From an uncultured Roseburia sp. (GTDB taxonomy: Bacteria > Bacillota > Clostridia > Lachnospirales > Lachnospiraceae), in assembly GCA_910577925.1 (NCBI GenBank), contig CAJTOI010000012.1, positions 1 to 64,000 of the forward strand: a stretch of DNA of 64,000 bases. The letters run 5' to 3'. The translations under genes and the position numbers were made by a program. Below are positions 9,663-19,480 of this stretch, one piece after another. The number at the start of each line of letters is the position of its first letter. The first letter of the stretch is position 1. The notes beneath the pieces were generated by a model that saw only the letters and a list, made by a program, of their open reading frames with translations, was not told the DNA's origin and ran no database searches.

Positions 9663-10639
9663 TGGCAAACAGTGAAGTAGTAATCGAAGTGGAAAACCTC
9701 AAAAAATATTTCCCTGTCAAGTCCGGTCTCTTACAGCGCACCGTCGGACATGTCCGCGCGGTGGACGGTGTGAGTTTTCAGATAAAGAAAGGTCAGACGT
9801 TCGGCCTTGTAGGCGAGTCCGGCTGCGGCAAGTCCACGCTTGGACGCACGCTGCTCCGCCTGATCGAGCCGACGGAAGGCAAGGTAAAAATCAACGGGAC
9901 GGATATGTCTTCGCTAAAGAGAAGCGAGCTTCGCCCGCTGCGTCCGACGATGCAGATGATTTTCCAGGACCCGTTTTCCTCGCTTGACCCGCGTATGCCG
10001 GTCGGGGAGATTATCGGGGAGGCGGTCAGAGAGCATGAGATCGTTCCGAAGGAGCAGTACAGGGACTATGTCTTAAAGGTCATGGAGGACTGCGGTCTGC
10101 GGCCCTATTACATTGACCGTTATCCGCATGAGTTTTCCGGCGGACAGAGACAGCGTATCTGTATTGCCAGAGCGCTTGCCTTAAACCCGTCTTTTATCGT
10201 CTGCGACGAGCCGGTGTCGGCGCTTGACGTATCGATTCAGGCGCAGATTATCAACCTGATGAAGGATCTGCAGGACGAAAGAGAGCTCACATACCTGTTT
10301 ATCTCACACGACCTCTCGGTGGTGGAGCATATCTCCGATGTCATCGGCGTCATGTATCTCGGAACGATGGTCGAGATGGGGACAAAGGAAGATATATTCC
10401 GCGAGCCGCTGCACCCGTATACGCAGGCGCTGTTTTCTGCGGTTCCGGTTGCGGACCCGGATGTGAAGATGAACCGTATTCTGCTCGAGGGAGACATCCC
10501 GTCTCCGGCGAATCCGCCGAAGGGCTGTAAATTCCACACCCGCTGTTCACACTGCATGGGAATCTGTAAGGAACAGGAGCCTGCGGAGAAGGATATGGGG
10601 AACGGGCATATTGTGAAATGTCATCTGTATGACAAGTAA
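9662..10639 (+). CDS. peptide ABC transporter ATPase, DppF/OppF type
   Basis: Second ATPase (325 aa), pairing with the DppD-type subunit. Walker A is GESGCGKSTLGRTLLRLIEP, the Q-loop MIFQDPFSSLDPRM is the family signature, the ABC signature is FSGGQRQR, and Walker B is FIVCDEPVSALDVSIQAQ. The C-terminal Cys motif KFHTRCSHCMGIC matches OppF-type proteins. It begins inside the stop codon of the upstream gene, which indicates translational coupling. It is the last transporter gene of the operon. Confidence 0.93.
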
Positions 10640-10687
10640 GGCAGTACAGGATTCGGATTTGATGTATTCGGAGGAAACGGGAAGGGT

Positions 10688-11395
10688 ATGCTTTTTGACA
10701 GATCGGGCAAGGCGAAACGGCGCAGGGAACTGAAAAATGAGCTCAAAGAGCTGCAGAGAGCGTTTACGGCAGCCGGGTGCGGAAAAGCGGAGGCTGCAGG
10801 CCGCTGTAAGGAGCTGGGTGAGACCATAGAGCTGGGCGAGACGCTGTGTGACGGTTACCGGGATGCCAGAGGGCATCTTTCGGGGGCGCGGGATGCCATT
10901 CCCAAGCTCCTCGACTGCATGGGTGAGAGCCCGGTAGACGAGGTGGAAAAGAGCTTACAGAGCCTGATGGCTCATTTGGAGCAGGTCTATCACGATTGTT
11001 CGGTCCGGGAGGACGATACGGATTTTGCGTCCACGGTTCACAGCTTAAAAAAGCTGGCGGGGCAGTATGCGGGGAGTGTCGCGCAGGCCAAGACGGAGGC
11101 CGGGCGCGTTTTTCCCGGAATCATGCTGCGCAGCGAGCTTGAGAATGTAAAAGCGGTGCTCGACGATGCCGCCGGGTGGACTGCGCCGGATTTTCTGGCG
11201 CTGGCCTACTTTTTCCTCCATGAGGACCGGACCTCTTTAAAGGAGATGGAGAACGAGCAGCGCAACAGTTATGTGAGTGGCTACTGGGAAGAACATTTTG
11301 TCAGGGATTTTGCCGCGATGGAGCAGCGGGCGGACAGAGCGGGCGCACTTCGGACACTGTCGGAGAAGTATCTCTCACAAAAGGATGTGCCGTAA
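10688..11395 (+). CDS. coiled-coil protein of unknown function
   Basis: A 235-residue, charged, predominantly helical protein with no signal peptide or membrane segment. Residues 5-50 (RSGKAKRRRELKNELKELQR onward) and much of the rest have heptad-like spacing, so it is probably a coiled coil. I do not recognise a family. It starts 48 bases after the peptide-transporter ATPase behind GGAGGAAACGGG, with no terminator between, so it may be co-transcribed and could be accessory to peptide uptake, but nothing in the sequence proves that. Confidence 0.6.
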   Translation: MLFDRSGKAKRRRELKNELKELQRAFTAAGCGKAEAAGRCKELGETIELGETLCDGYRDARGHLSGARDAIPKLLDCMGESPVDEVEKSLQSLMAHLEQVYHDCSVREDDTDFASTVHSLKKLAGQYAGSVAQAKTEAGRVFPGIMLRSELENVKAVLDDAAGWTAPDFLALAYFFLHEDRTSLKEMENEQRNSYVSGYWEEHFVRDFAAMEQRADRAGALRTLSEKYLSQKDVP

Positions 11396-11515
11396 ATGCG
11401 CTGTTCGGTCGGTTTATAGCCGGACAGAATAAAGGCCATAACCGCGAGTTATGAAGACTGACATGTTGCATAATTGTGTACCGCAATACAACGTTAAATT
11501 AGTGAAATCTGAATA

Positions 11516-11544
11516 TTGAGGAATCGGCAAAAATTTGCTATGAT
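11516..11544 (+). promoter_or_regulatory. promoter for the branched-chain amino-acid ABC operon
   Basis: TTGAGG (11516-11521) and TATGAT (11539-11544) are separated by 17 bases. The leader to the start at 11607 is about 55 bases. The roughly 200-base gap after the coiled-coil gene otherwise holds no ORF I would support. Confidence 0.7.
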
Positions 11545-11606
11545 TTCAGAAAGAATAAAGGCGTTCCGGACAGGGCGCTTTTGTTGTTATCAGGGAGGGA
11601 TTTAGG

Positions 11607-12875
11607 ATGAAAAAAGCATTGAGTGTAGTATTGACAGCGGCAATGGCGGTAAGTCTTGCTGCGTGCGGAAACGACGGCGGCAATGCCGCAGGGACAACAG
11701 ACGCGGCAGCGGGCGGCGCAGCAGCGGAATCGACCGAGAGCGGCGCGGCAGGCGCAGGGAATGAAGCGGCTGTGGGAAACAGTGCAGATGCGGGAAGCGG
11801 AGCGGCAGCCGGTGAAGCGTTTAAAATCGGCGGCATCGGACCGACAACCGGAGGCGCGGCGCTTTACGGCAACGCGGTTATGAATGCGGCGCAGATCGCG
11901 GTGGATGAGATTAATGCGGCGGGCGGTGTCAACGGTTATCCGATTGAGTTTAAATTCGAGGACGATCAGCATGACGCGGAGAAATCCGTAAACGCGTACA
12001 ATTCTCTCAAGGATTGGGGAATGCAGGTGCTGATGGGAACCGTGACGACGACCCCGTGTGTGGCGGTGGCCGATATGACCGCGGCCGACGGAATGTTCCA
12101 GCTGACACCGTCTGCGTCTTCGACCGACGTAATCGAAAATGACAATGTGTTCCAGATCTGCTTTACCGACCCGAATCAGGGAGCCAAATCGGCACAGTAC
12201 ATAGCGGAGAACGGGCTTGCGAGCAAGGTTGCCGTGATCTATAACAGTTCGGACGTGTACTCTTCGGGGATTGAGGAGACATTTATCGCAGAGGCAGAGG
12301 CGCAGGGCCTTGAGGTTGTGGCGGACGAGGCGTTCACCGACGATTCCAAAACCGATTTTTCCACGCAGCTTCAGGCGGCACAGAGCGCGGGCGCAGAGCT
12401 TGTGTTCCTGCCTTTCTACTATACCGAAGCCTCTATCGTGTTAAAGCAGGCGGACGGCATGGGCTATGAGCCGACCTTCTTCGGGGTGGACGGCATGGAC
12501 GGTATTCTCGGCGTCGAGAACTTTGACACCTCTCTGGCAGAGGGCGTTATGCTTCTGACCCCGTTTGCGGCAGATGCGGACGACGAGGCGACAAAGGCGT
12601 TTGTGGCGAAATATGAGGCTGCATACGGCAGCACGCCGATCCAGTTTGCGGCGGATGCTTACGATGCGATCTACGCGATCAAGCTTGCGATGGAGACGGC
12701 AGGGGTGACGCCGGATATGAGCGTTTCCGATATGGGCGCCGCGCTGTCCGAGGCGATGCCGAATATCACGCTGGACGGACTGACCGGTGAGGGCATGTCC
12801 TGGGAGGCAACCGGCGAGGTCAGCAAGGCGCCGATGGCAGTCGTGATCAAAGACGGTGCGTATACTGCGATGTAA
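11607..12875 (+). CDS. branched-chain amino-acid ABC transporter substrate-binding lipoprotein
   Basis: Periplasmic-binding-type lipoprotein (422 aa) of the Leu/Ile/Val class (Peripla_BP_6). The lipobox SLAAC places the acylated Cys at residue 20. A long Gly/Ala/Ser linker follows before the folded part starts at about residue 70 (FKIGGIGPTTGGAALYGN, the usual LivJ/LivK opening). The pocket region GTVTTTPCVAVADM and the hinge sequences VAVIYNSSDVYSSG are typical. GGGAGG precedes the ATG. It leads an operon holding both permeases and both ATPases. The exact ligand (branched-chain amino acid or other small amide/acid) is not resolved. Confidence 0.92.
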   Translation: MKKALSVVLTAAMAVSLAACGNDGGNAAGTTDAAAGGAAAESTESGAAGAGNEAAVGNSADAGSGAAAGEAFKIGGIGPTTGGAALYGNAVMNAAQIAVDEINAAGGVNGYPIEFKFEDDQHDAEKSVNAYNSLKDWGMQVLMGTVTTTPCVAVADMTAADGMFQLTPSASSTDVIENDNVFQICFTDPNQGAKSAQYIAENGLASKVAVIYNSSDVYSSGIEETFIAEAEAQGLEVVADEAFTDDSKTDFSTQLQAAQSAGAELVFLPFYYTEASIVLKQADGMGYEPTFFGVDGMDGILGVENFDTSLAEGVMLLTPFAADADDEATKAFVAKYEAAYGSTPIQFAADAYDAIYAIKLAMETAGVTPDMSVSDMGAALSEAMPNITLDGLTGEGMSWEATGEVSKAPMAVVIKDGAYTAM

Positions 12876-12900
12876 AGAAAGTTCAGATAAGCCAATAAAG

Positions 12901-12945
12901 GAGTTGGCGCGTTGGCGGATAGACGTTGGCGTGCCGACTCTTTTT
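12901..12945 (+). terminator. intra-operon attenuator hairpin between binding protein and LivH
   Basis: GAGTTGGC (12901-12908) pairs with GCCGACTC (12933-12940, one G-U), followed by five T. In such transporters a leaky hairpin here lets the binding protein be made in excess over the membrane subunits; that role is inference. Confidence 0.6.
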
Positions 12946-12973
12946 CACTTATGGGAAAGACAGGGGTATTTTT

Positions 12974-13855
12974 ATGAATTTTTTAACCTATTTGATAAAC
13001 GGAATCAGTCTGGGCAGCGTCTATGCGATTATCGCATTGGGCTACACAATGGTTTACGGGATTGCAAAGATGCTGAATTTTGCGCACGGGGATGTCATTA
13101 TGATCGGATGCTATGCGGTATTCCTTGCGATGAGCCGCTCGGGACTTTCCCCGCTTCCGTCGGTCGCGCTCGCAGTAATCGCGTGCACGCTGCTCGGGAT
13201 CACGATTGAAAAGATCGCATATAAGCCGCTTCGGCGGGCGACTCCTCTCGCGGTGCTCATTACGGCCATCGGCGTCAGTTATTTTCTTCAGAATATGGCG
13301 CTGCTGCTGTTTGGGGCCGACACGAAATCGTTTGGCTCTGTCGTGAATGTGCCGGCCTTAAAGCTGGCTGGCGGGGCGCTTACGATTTCCGGCACGACCA
13401 TCGTGACCGTGGCGGCCTGTGTCGTGATCATGGTCGGCTTAAGCCTCTTTGTCAAAAGGACAAAGGCCGGTCAGGCGATGCTTGCGGTTTCGGAGGATAA
13501 GGACGCGGCACAGCTGATGGGCGTCAATGTCAATGCGACGATCTCTCTGACCTTTGCCATCGGCTCGGGGCTTGCGGCCGTGGCGGGCGTTCTGTTTTGC
13601 TCGGCTTATCCGACGCTGACGCCCTACACCGGTTCGATGCCGGGCATCAAGGCATTTACCGCGGCGGTATTCGGCGGGATCGGCTCGATCCCGGGCGCGC
13701 TCGTCGGCGGGATTCTGCTGGGGGTGATTGAGATTCTCGGACGCGCCTATATTTCTTCCCAGCTGTCGGACGCGATCGTGTTTGCGGTGCTGATCCTTGT
13801 GCTTTTGGTAAAGCCTACCGGTCTTTTGGGAAAACAGATACATGAGAAAGTTTAA
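12974..13855 (+). CDS. livH: branched-chain amino-acid ABC permease, LivH family
   Basis: Membrane subunit (293 aa). The N-terminus MNFLTYLINGISLGSVYAII and the following LGYTMVYGIAKMLNFAHGDV are diagnostic for LivH. The cytoplasmic loop contains MLAVSEDKDAAQLMGVNV, and the C-terminal half has FGGIGSIPGALVGGILLGV. The ATG at 12974 is chosen over the in-frame upstream ATG because AGGGG lies just before it and the conserved N-terminus starts there. About eight membrane helices are expected. It works with the LivM homologue just downstream. Confidence 0.93.
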   Translation: MNFLTYLINGISLGSVYAIIALGYTMVYGIAKMLNFAHGDVIMIGCYAVFLAMSRSGLSPLPSVALAVIACTLLGITIEKIAYKPLRRATPLAVLITAIGVSYFLQNMALLLFGADTKSFGSVVNVPALKLAGGALTISGTTIVTVAACVVIMVGLSLFVKRTKAGQAMLAVSEDKDAAQLMGVNVNATISLTFAIGSGLAAVAGVLFCSAYPTLTPYTGSMPGIKAFTAAVFGGIGSIPGALVGGILLGVIEILGRAYISSQLSDAIVFAVLILVLLVKPTGLLGKQIHEKV

Positions 13856-13858
13856 CAG

Positions 13859-14923
13859 ATGGGGTGGAATATGAAGAAGAAAACAAAGGATCAGTTCATT
13901 ACAATCGGAATTGTGGCGGCACTCTATGTTGCCGTGGAGCTGCTGATAAAGACGGGGCATATGTCATCCCTGATGCAGGGACTTCTCGTGCCGATGTGCA
14001 CCTATTCGCTTGTGGCAATCGGCCTGAATCTCTGCGTGGGATATCTGGGAGAGCTCAGTATCGGACACGCCGGTTTTATGTGCGTGGGAGCCTTTGCGGG
14101 CGCGTTCTGCACGAAGGTGCTGCAGGGGACGATTGAAAACGGAATACTTCTGTTTGTGCTTGCGCTGCTTGCCGGAATCCTTACCGCGGCGCTGTTCGGA
14201 TTCTTAATCGGTGTTCCGGTGCTGCGTCTGCGGGGGGATTACCTTGCGATCGTGACGCTGGCATTCGGCGAGATTATCAAGAATATTATCAATGTGCTCT
14301 ACATTGCAAAAGACCAAAACGGCTGGCATTTTGCAATTTCCGATGCAAAAAGCATGTCTCTTGCAGAGGACAGTGTCTGGCTGATAAACGGCGCGAAAGG
14401 AATCGCAAAAGTTCCGCGCCTCTCGAGCTTTACGGCGGGGGTCATTTTGATTATTGTTGCGCTTCTTGCGGTCTATCATCTGGTAAATTCACGGAGCGGC
14501 CGGGCGATTATGGCAATCCGCGACAACCGCATCGCGGCGGAGTCGGTGGGAATCAATATCACAAAATATAAGCTGATGGCGTTTACGATTTCGGCGGCCA
14601 TCGCAGGGGCGGGCGGCGTGCTCTACGCGCACAATTTGTCCACGGTCACGGCGAATCCGACGAACTTCGGTTATAATATGTCGATTATGATTCTGGTGTT
14701 TGTCGTGCTCGGCGGAATCGGGAGCTTCCGCGGTTCCATTATCGCGGCTGCCGTTTTGACGCTGCTGCCGGAGATGCTGCGCGGCCTCTCCGATTACCGT
14801 ATGCTCATCTACTCTGTCGTGCTGATTCTAATGATGCTGTTTAACTGGGCGCCGAAATGTATTGTGTGGAGACAGAAGCTTGCGGCGCGCTTTCAGAAAA
14901 AAACGACAAAGGAGGCAGTGTAA
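13859..14923 (+). CDS. livM: branched-chain amino-acid ABC permease, LivM family
   Basis: Second membrane subunit (354 aa). Characteristic sequences are AIGLNLCVGYLGELSIGHAG, VPVLRLRGDYLAIVTLAFGE, the loop SGRAIMAIRDNRIAAESVGI and FVVLGGIGSFRGSIIAA. It starts three bases after the LivH stop. The ATG at 13871 is a possible alternative, since GGGGTGG lies between the two. The C-terminus is basic and cytoplasmic. It partners LivH as a permease heterodimer. Confidence 0.93.
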   Translation: MGWNMKKKTKDQFITIGIVAALYVAVELLIKTGHMSSLMQGLLVPMCTYSLVAIGLNLCVGYLGELSIGHAGFMCVGAFAGAFCTKVLQGTIENGILLFVLALLAGILTAALFGFLIGVPVLRLRGDYLAIVTLAFGEIIKNIINVLYIAKDQNGWHFAISDAKSMSLAEDSVWLINGAKGIAKVPRLSSFTAGVILIIVALLAVYHLVNSRSGRAIMAIRDNRIAAESVGINITKYKLMAFTISAAIAGAGGVLYAHNLSTVTANPTNFGYNMSIMILVFVVLGGIGSFRGSIIAAAVLTLLPEMLRGLSDYRMLIYSVVLILMMLFNWAPKCIVWRQKLAARFQKKTTKEAV

Positions 14924-14924
14924 T

Positions 14925-15683
14925 ATGGCATTACTTGAAGTAAAAAATCTCGGGATTTCCTTTGGCGGCCTTAGAGCGGTAGACGGATTTCATATCACGA
15001 TAGAAAAGGGAATGCTGTATGGCTTGATCGGGCCGAACGGCGCGGGAAAAACGACGGTATTTAATATGCTCACCGGGGTCTATACGCCAGACGAGGGTGT
15101 GATTGCGCTGGACGGGACCGACATTACCGGGAAGAAAACCATCGATATCAACAGGGCGGGAATCGCCCGCACGTTTCAGAATATCAGGCTGTTTGCCGGG
15201 CAGACCGTGCTTGATAATGTAAAAATCGGCCTGCACAACCGCATGGAGTATTCCGCGCTGACAGGGATTCTGCGGCTTCCGAAATACCGCCGCGCGGAGC
15301 GTGAGATGGACGAGGCGGCGCTTTCCCTGCTGAACGTGTTTGACCTCGATGGGGAGGCGGATTACCTGGCATCTAATCTTCCCTACGGAAAGCAGAGAAA
15401 GCTTGAGATCGCGCGGGCGCTGGCCACGAATCCGAAGCTTCTGCTGCTGGATGAGCCGGCGGCCGGCATGAATCCGAATGAGACGAAAGAGCTGATGGAC
15501 ACGATTCATTTTGTGCGGGATAAGTTTGATATGACCATCCTTTTGATCGAGCATGATATGAAGCTGGTTTCGGGAATCTGCGAGAAGCTTACGGTGCTCA
15601 ATTTCGGCCAGGTGCTGGCAGAGGGGGACACCGGGGAGGTTTTGAACAATCCGCAGGTAATCAAGGCATATCTTGGCGAGTAG
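14925..15683 (+). CDS. livG: branched-chain amino-acid ABC ATPase, LivG family
   Basis: ATPase (252 aa) of the importer. Walker A is GPNGAGKTTVFNMLTGVY, followed by the LivG-type Q-loop region ARTFQNIRLFAGQTVLDNV. The signature is LPYGKQRK (the LivG variant of LSGGQ), and Walker B is LLLLDEPAAGMNPNE. The ATG at 14925 follows AAAGGAGG and overlaps nothing; a longer frame upstream lies inside livM and is rejected. It acts as a heterodimer with LivF. Confidence 0.93.
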   Translation: MALLEVKNLGISFGGLRAVDGFHITIEKGMLYGLIGPNGAGKTTVFNMLTGVYTPDEGVIALDGTDITGKKTIDINRAGIARTFQNIRLFAGQTVLDNVKIGLHNRMEYSALTGILRLPKYRRAEREMDEAALSLLNVFDLDGEADYLASNLPYGKQRKLEIARALATNPKLLLLDEPAAGMNPNETKELMDTIHFVRDKFDMTILLIEHDMKLVSGICEKLTVLNFGQVLAEGDTGEVLNNPQVIKAYLGE

Positions 15684-15715
15684 AGCGCCGTCCGACGCAG
15701 AAGGAGAAAAAAACT

Positions 15716-16426
15716 ATGGCAATGCTGGAAATAAAAGAATTAGAGGTGTATTATGGAGTTATACAGGCCATCAAGGGTATTTCGTTTACCGTAAACGAGG
15801 GGGAGGTCATTGCGCTGATCGGCGCGAACGGCGCCGGGAAGACGACGACGCTGCAGACGATCACCGGAATGATAACCCCGGCGGCGGGCGAGATTCTTTT
15901 TGAGGGGACGGATATCGCAAAGATACCGGGGCATAAGATTGTATCCATGGGAATGGCGCATGTGCCGGAAGGCCGGAGAGTGTTTGCCGAGCTGTCGGTA
16001 TATGAGAATTTAAAGCTCGGGGCCTACACCAGAAAGGACAAAAACGAGATTGCGGAGACGCTCGAGCGCGTGTACCGGAGCTTTCCGAGGTTAAAGGAGC
16101 GCAAAAATCAGCTCGCGGGAACCTTAAGCGGCGGCGAGCAGCAGATGCTTGCAATGGGCCGTGCGCTGATGTCCAAGCCGAAAATCGTGCTGATGGATGA
16201 GCCGTCGATGGGGCTTTCCCCGATTCTGGTCGAGGAGATTTTCAATATTATCCGGGAGATTTCCGCGGGGGGAACCACGGTGCTTTTAGTCGAGCAGAAC
16301 GCGAAAAAAGCGCTTGCGATCGCGGACCGCGCCTATGTGCTTGAGACCGGTAAGATTGTGCTTTCCGGGGATGCAGAGGAAATGTTAAATAACGATTCTA
16401 TAAAGAAGGCATATCTTGGCGAGTAG
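15716..16426 (+). CDS. livF: branched-chain amino-acid ABC ATPase, LivF family
   Basis: Second ATPase (236 aa), last gene of the five-gene operon. It begins MAMLEIKELEVYYGVIQAI, the standard LivF opening. Walker A is GANGAGKTTTLQTITGM, with VPEGRRVFAELSVYENL in the helical domain, signature LSGGEQQ and Walker B IVLMDEPSMGLSPILVEE. AGAAGGAG precedes the start. The gene is compact and of normal length for the family. Confidence 0.93.
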   Translation: MAMLEIKELEVYYGVIQAIKGISFTVNEGEVIALIGANGAGKTTTLQTITGMITPAAGEILFEGTDIAKIPGHKIVSMGMAHVPEGRRVFAELSVYENLKLGAYTRKDKNEIAETLERVYRSFPRLKERKNQLAGTLSGGEQQMLAMGRALMSKPKIVLMDEPSMGLSPILVEEIFNIIREISAGGTTVLLVEQNAKKALAIADRAYVLETGKIVLSGDAEEMLNNDSIKKAYLGE

Positions 16427-16459
16427 CTGCGGGGAAGCCTGCAGCGGAAAGGGAAGAAG

Positions 16460-17083
16460 ATGAAAAAGACAGTGATTACGATTGCGCGCGGCTACGGGAG
16501 CGGCGGGCGGACGCTTGGAAGACTGCTGTCGGAGAAGATGGGCATCAGCTGCTACGACAGGGAGATTATCCGGATGGCGTCGGACGAGAGCGGGATCAGC
16601 GAGGCGCTGTTCGGACAGGCGGACGAGAAATTAAAAAAGTCACGGCTCGCGGCGATCATCCGCAAAAATCCCTATCAGGGGAAGATTTTCGGGCCGGAGA
16701 GCGCGGAGTTTGTCTCGGACGACAATCTCTTTAATTATCAGGCGAAGGTCATCCGCGAGGTGGCCGAACAGGAGTCCTGTATTATTATCGGGCGCTGTGC
16801 GGACTATGTGCTGCGGGAGAATCCGGACGTGATACGGCTCTATTTTTATGCTCCGCGGCGGGACTGCATCGACCGCGTGATGAATCAGAACGGTCTGTCC
16901 GAGCGGGAGGCGGAGAAAAAGATTGAGAAGGTTGACAAGTACCGCGCCGACTACTACCGCTACTACACGGGGCATGACTGGAACGATGCGAGAAATTATG
17001 ATTTTTGTCTGAATACGACTTCTATGAGCTATGACAAACTTGTGGAGGTCGTGGAGAGCAGTATTCGGATTCTGCAGGGATAG
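16460..17083 (+). CDS. cytidylate kinase-like protein
   Basis: A 207-residue P-loop kinase-like protein. It opens KKTVITIARGYGSGGRTLG, a relaxed phosphate-binding loop found in the cytidylate-kinase-like family (Cytidylate_kin2), and continues ISCYDREIIRMAS, IIIGRCADYVLRENPDVIRLYFYAP and a charged lid segment. True Cmk enzymes differ, and members of this family are mostly uncharacterised, so nucleotide phosphorylation is inference. It follows the liv operon by 33 bases and precedes pepF, probably in the same transcript. Confidence 0.8.
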   Translation: MKKTVITIARGYGSGGRTLGRLLSEKMGISCYDREIIRMASDESGISEALFGQADEKLKKSRLAAIIRKNPYQGKIFGPESAEFVSDDNLFNYQAKVIREVAEQESCIIIGRCADYVLRENPDVIRLYFYAPRRDCIDRVMNQNGLSEREAEKKIEKVDKYRADYYRYYTGHDWNDARNYDFCLNTTSMSYDKLVEVVESSIRILQG

Positions 17084-17139
17084 CGCAGCGGCACACAGAG
17101 GCTGCCACAGGAAAACGATCGTAATTATGGAGGGAAAAT

Positions 17140-18885
17140 ATGAACACGGAATGGTCATTGGAGGAGCTGTACAGCGGGCTTGACGATCCGGCCTACGAGG
17201 CGGATGCGGTGGCATTGGAACAGGAAATCAAAACGTTGGGAGAACTGGTGAAAGCGGGGCAGGGAGCGCCGGAGACGGACGAGGCGGTGCGCCTGCTTCT
17301 GTCGGAGGAGCATATCACGGAGCTTTTGGAAAAGCTGTTCGGCTATCTGATGCTGCGTCAGTCGGTGAATACGGAGGACGGCGGCGTGATGGCACAGCTG
17401 AACCGGATTCAGCGCATGGTGGCAAAGGCGGCGCCGACAGAGTCGGCCGCAAAAAAGCGTCTGGCAAAGATTGCGGATATTGACGCGATGGCAGAAGGCA
17501 GCGAGGTGATCGCGGCATACCGCTTTTTCTTAAAGGAGAATAAAAAAAGCGCCGCACATCTGCTCTCAGACGAAATGGAGGAGATGGTCTCCGCGATGAA
17601 TCTGACGGCAGGCAGCGCGTGGGGCCAGCTGCAGTCCTACCTGACGTCAACGGTGAAGGTCGACTATGAGGGGGCGCAGGTCACGCTGTCCGAGATCCGC
17701 AATATGGCTTACAGCCCCGATGCGAAGGTGCGTCGGGCCGCGTATGAGGCGGAGCTTGCCGCGTATGAACGGATTGAGGATGCGGTGGCATTTTCCATAA
17801 ACAATATCAAAAATCAGGTGACGATGCTCACGGAAAAGCGAGGCTATGAGTCGCCGCTTTCGATGACGCTTGAACAGGCGCATATGAGCAGGGAGACGCT
17901 CGATGCGATGATGGAGGCAATCGGCGAATACCTCCCGGTACTCCGGAAGTATCTGCGGAAGAAAGCCGAATTGCTGGGCTATGAAAACGGTCTGCCCTGG
18001 TATGAGCTGTTTGCGCCGCTGGGGAAGGCGGATAAAACTTATACGCCCGAGGAGGCGAAAGAATATCTGTGCGGTACGTTTTCGGCGTTTTCGCCGGAAA
18101 TGGCCGATATGATGCGCGAGGCGTTTGACAACAGATGGATTGACTTTTATCCGCGCAAGGGCAAAGAGGGAGGCGCGTTCTGCGCCGGTCTGCCGAACCT
18201 AAAGCAGAGCCGCATTCTGACAAACTATGACGGGTATTTCGGCTCGATCGGCACGCTGGCCCACGAACTCGGCCACGCGTTCCACAACAGGCAGCTTGAG
18301 AATGAAAGACCGCTGAACCATGAATATCCGATGCCGGTGGCGGAGACGGCGTCGACATTTAATGAGGTGCATCTCGGAAGACATGCGTTAAAGACGGCGG
18401 AGGGCGACGAGCGCTTATATCTGCTCGAGAATGATCTGAAAGAGCAGACGCAGACCATTGTGGATATCTATTCGAGATACCTGTTTGAGACGGCAGTGTT
18501 TGAGCAGAGCCAAAGCAAATTTCTGATGGCGCAGGATTTAAAGGCGCTGATGACAGACGCGCAGCGGCAGGCTTACGGGGACGGACTCGACGAAAATTTC
18601 CTGCACCCGTATATGTGGGTGTGCAAGAGTCACTATTACAGTGAATCTTTAAGCTTCTACAATTTCCCGTACGCGTTCGGAAATCTGTTTGCACTCGGGC
18701 TCTACAGCATCTTCTTAAAGGAGGGCGAATCGTTTGTGCCGAAATACAAAGCGATGTTGAAGGCGACGCCGTGCTGCAGCATCGAAGAGTGCGGGGCGAT
18801 GATGGGAATCGACCTGACAAAGAAGGAATTCTGGATTGAGAGCTTAAAGCAGATTGCGGCAAGCGTGGAGGAGTTCTGTAAATAA
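17140..18885 (+). CDS. pepF: oligoendopeptidase F (M3 family zinc metallopeptidase)
   Basis: Cytoplasmic metallopeptidase (581 aa) that trims short peptides, fitting the nearby peptide and amino-acid importers. The zinc motif HELGH is at residues 375-379 within TLAHELGHAFHN. The third ligand region AETASTFNE follows, with E402 about 25 residues after the first His, as in M3 enzymes. The C-terminal region contains HYYSESLSFYNFPYAFG, the substrate-binding stretch of PepF. The length is normal and AGGGAAAAT precedes the ATG. No signal peptide. Confidence 0.93.
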   Translation: MNTEWSLEELYSGLDDPAYEADAVALEQEIKTLGELVKAGQGAPETDEAVRLLLSEEHITELLEKLFGYLMLRQSVNTEDGGVMAQLNRIQRMVAKAAPTESAAKKRLAKIADIDAMAEGSEVIAAYRFFLKENKKSAAHLLSDEMEEMVSAMNLTAGSAWGQLQSYLTSTVKVDYEGAQVTLSEIRNMAYSPDAKVRRAAYEAELAAYERIEDAVAFSINNIKNQVTMLTEKRGYESPLSMTLEQAHMSRETLDAMMEAIGEYLPVLRKYLRKKAELLGYENGLPWYELFAPLGKADKTYTPEEAKEYLCGTFSAFSPEMADMMREAFDNRWIDFYPRKGKEGGAFCAGLPNLKQSRILTNYDGYFGSIGTLAHELGHAFHNRQLENERPLNHEYPMPVAETASTFNEVHLGRHALKTAEGDERLYLLENDLKEQTQTIVDIYSRYLFETAVFEQSQSKFLMAQDLKALMTDAQRQAYGDGLDENFLHPYMWVCKSHYYSESLSFYNFPYAFGNLFALGLYSIFLKEGESFVPKYKAMLKATPCCSIEECGAMMGIDLTKKEFWIESLKQIAASVEEFCK

Positions 18886-18896
18886 GATTCGGAGTG

Positions 18897-18926
18897 CCGC
18901 GGGCAGTCTGCGAAAACTGCCTGCGG
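18897..18926 (+). terminator. hairpin after pepF, outer hairpin of the long inverted repeat
   Basis: CCGCGGGCAGT (18897-18907) pairs with ACTGCCTGCGG (18916-18926) around an eight-base loop, followed by TATTTTG. It can serve as pepF terminator. The same hairpin recurs at 19481-19510 in inverted orientation, so it is also the outer end of a larger repeat. Confidence 0.6.
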
Positions 18927-19480
18927 TATTTTGTGCAAGCTTTTCTATAAACTGCATCGGGTATTTCCCTGTGCAGGCGCCTCGGCTGCTCTGTTTGCAC
19001 AACTGCCGTGCAGAAATTCTAACCCGTGGGTTCTGCCGTCCGCGATTGCTTCTGTTCGTCTGACGGTTGGACATATCGACGCACCTGTTCGCAGGATGAA
19101 AGAACAGGCTTTTTGTTCGATTTCGTGCGGCACTTTGCGGCTATTCGAGCAAAACGGAAACCCGCAGAGACTTGTTTGAGCGGCACTGTTTTCTCCTGTG
19201 CGGCAGCACATAATATACAGTGCCGCGAGTTGTCGGAGCGGGTTTCCTATCGCGATTTTGCGAGGATAGCCGCTTAGTGCCGCCAGAAATTGAACCCAGC
19301 CTGTCTTTCGCCTGTGGACAGGTACGCCGATATGTGCAACGCGCAGACGTACAGAACCTTCTCCGGCAGAACCCATGGGCAGAATTGCTACACACGGCAG
19401 TTGATGTCTGCACAGAGTCAACCGAGGCGCCTGCACAGGGAGATTCGAATACATAGAACAGAAAACTTTTACACGAAATG

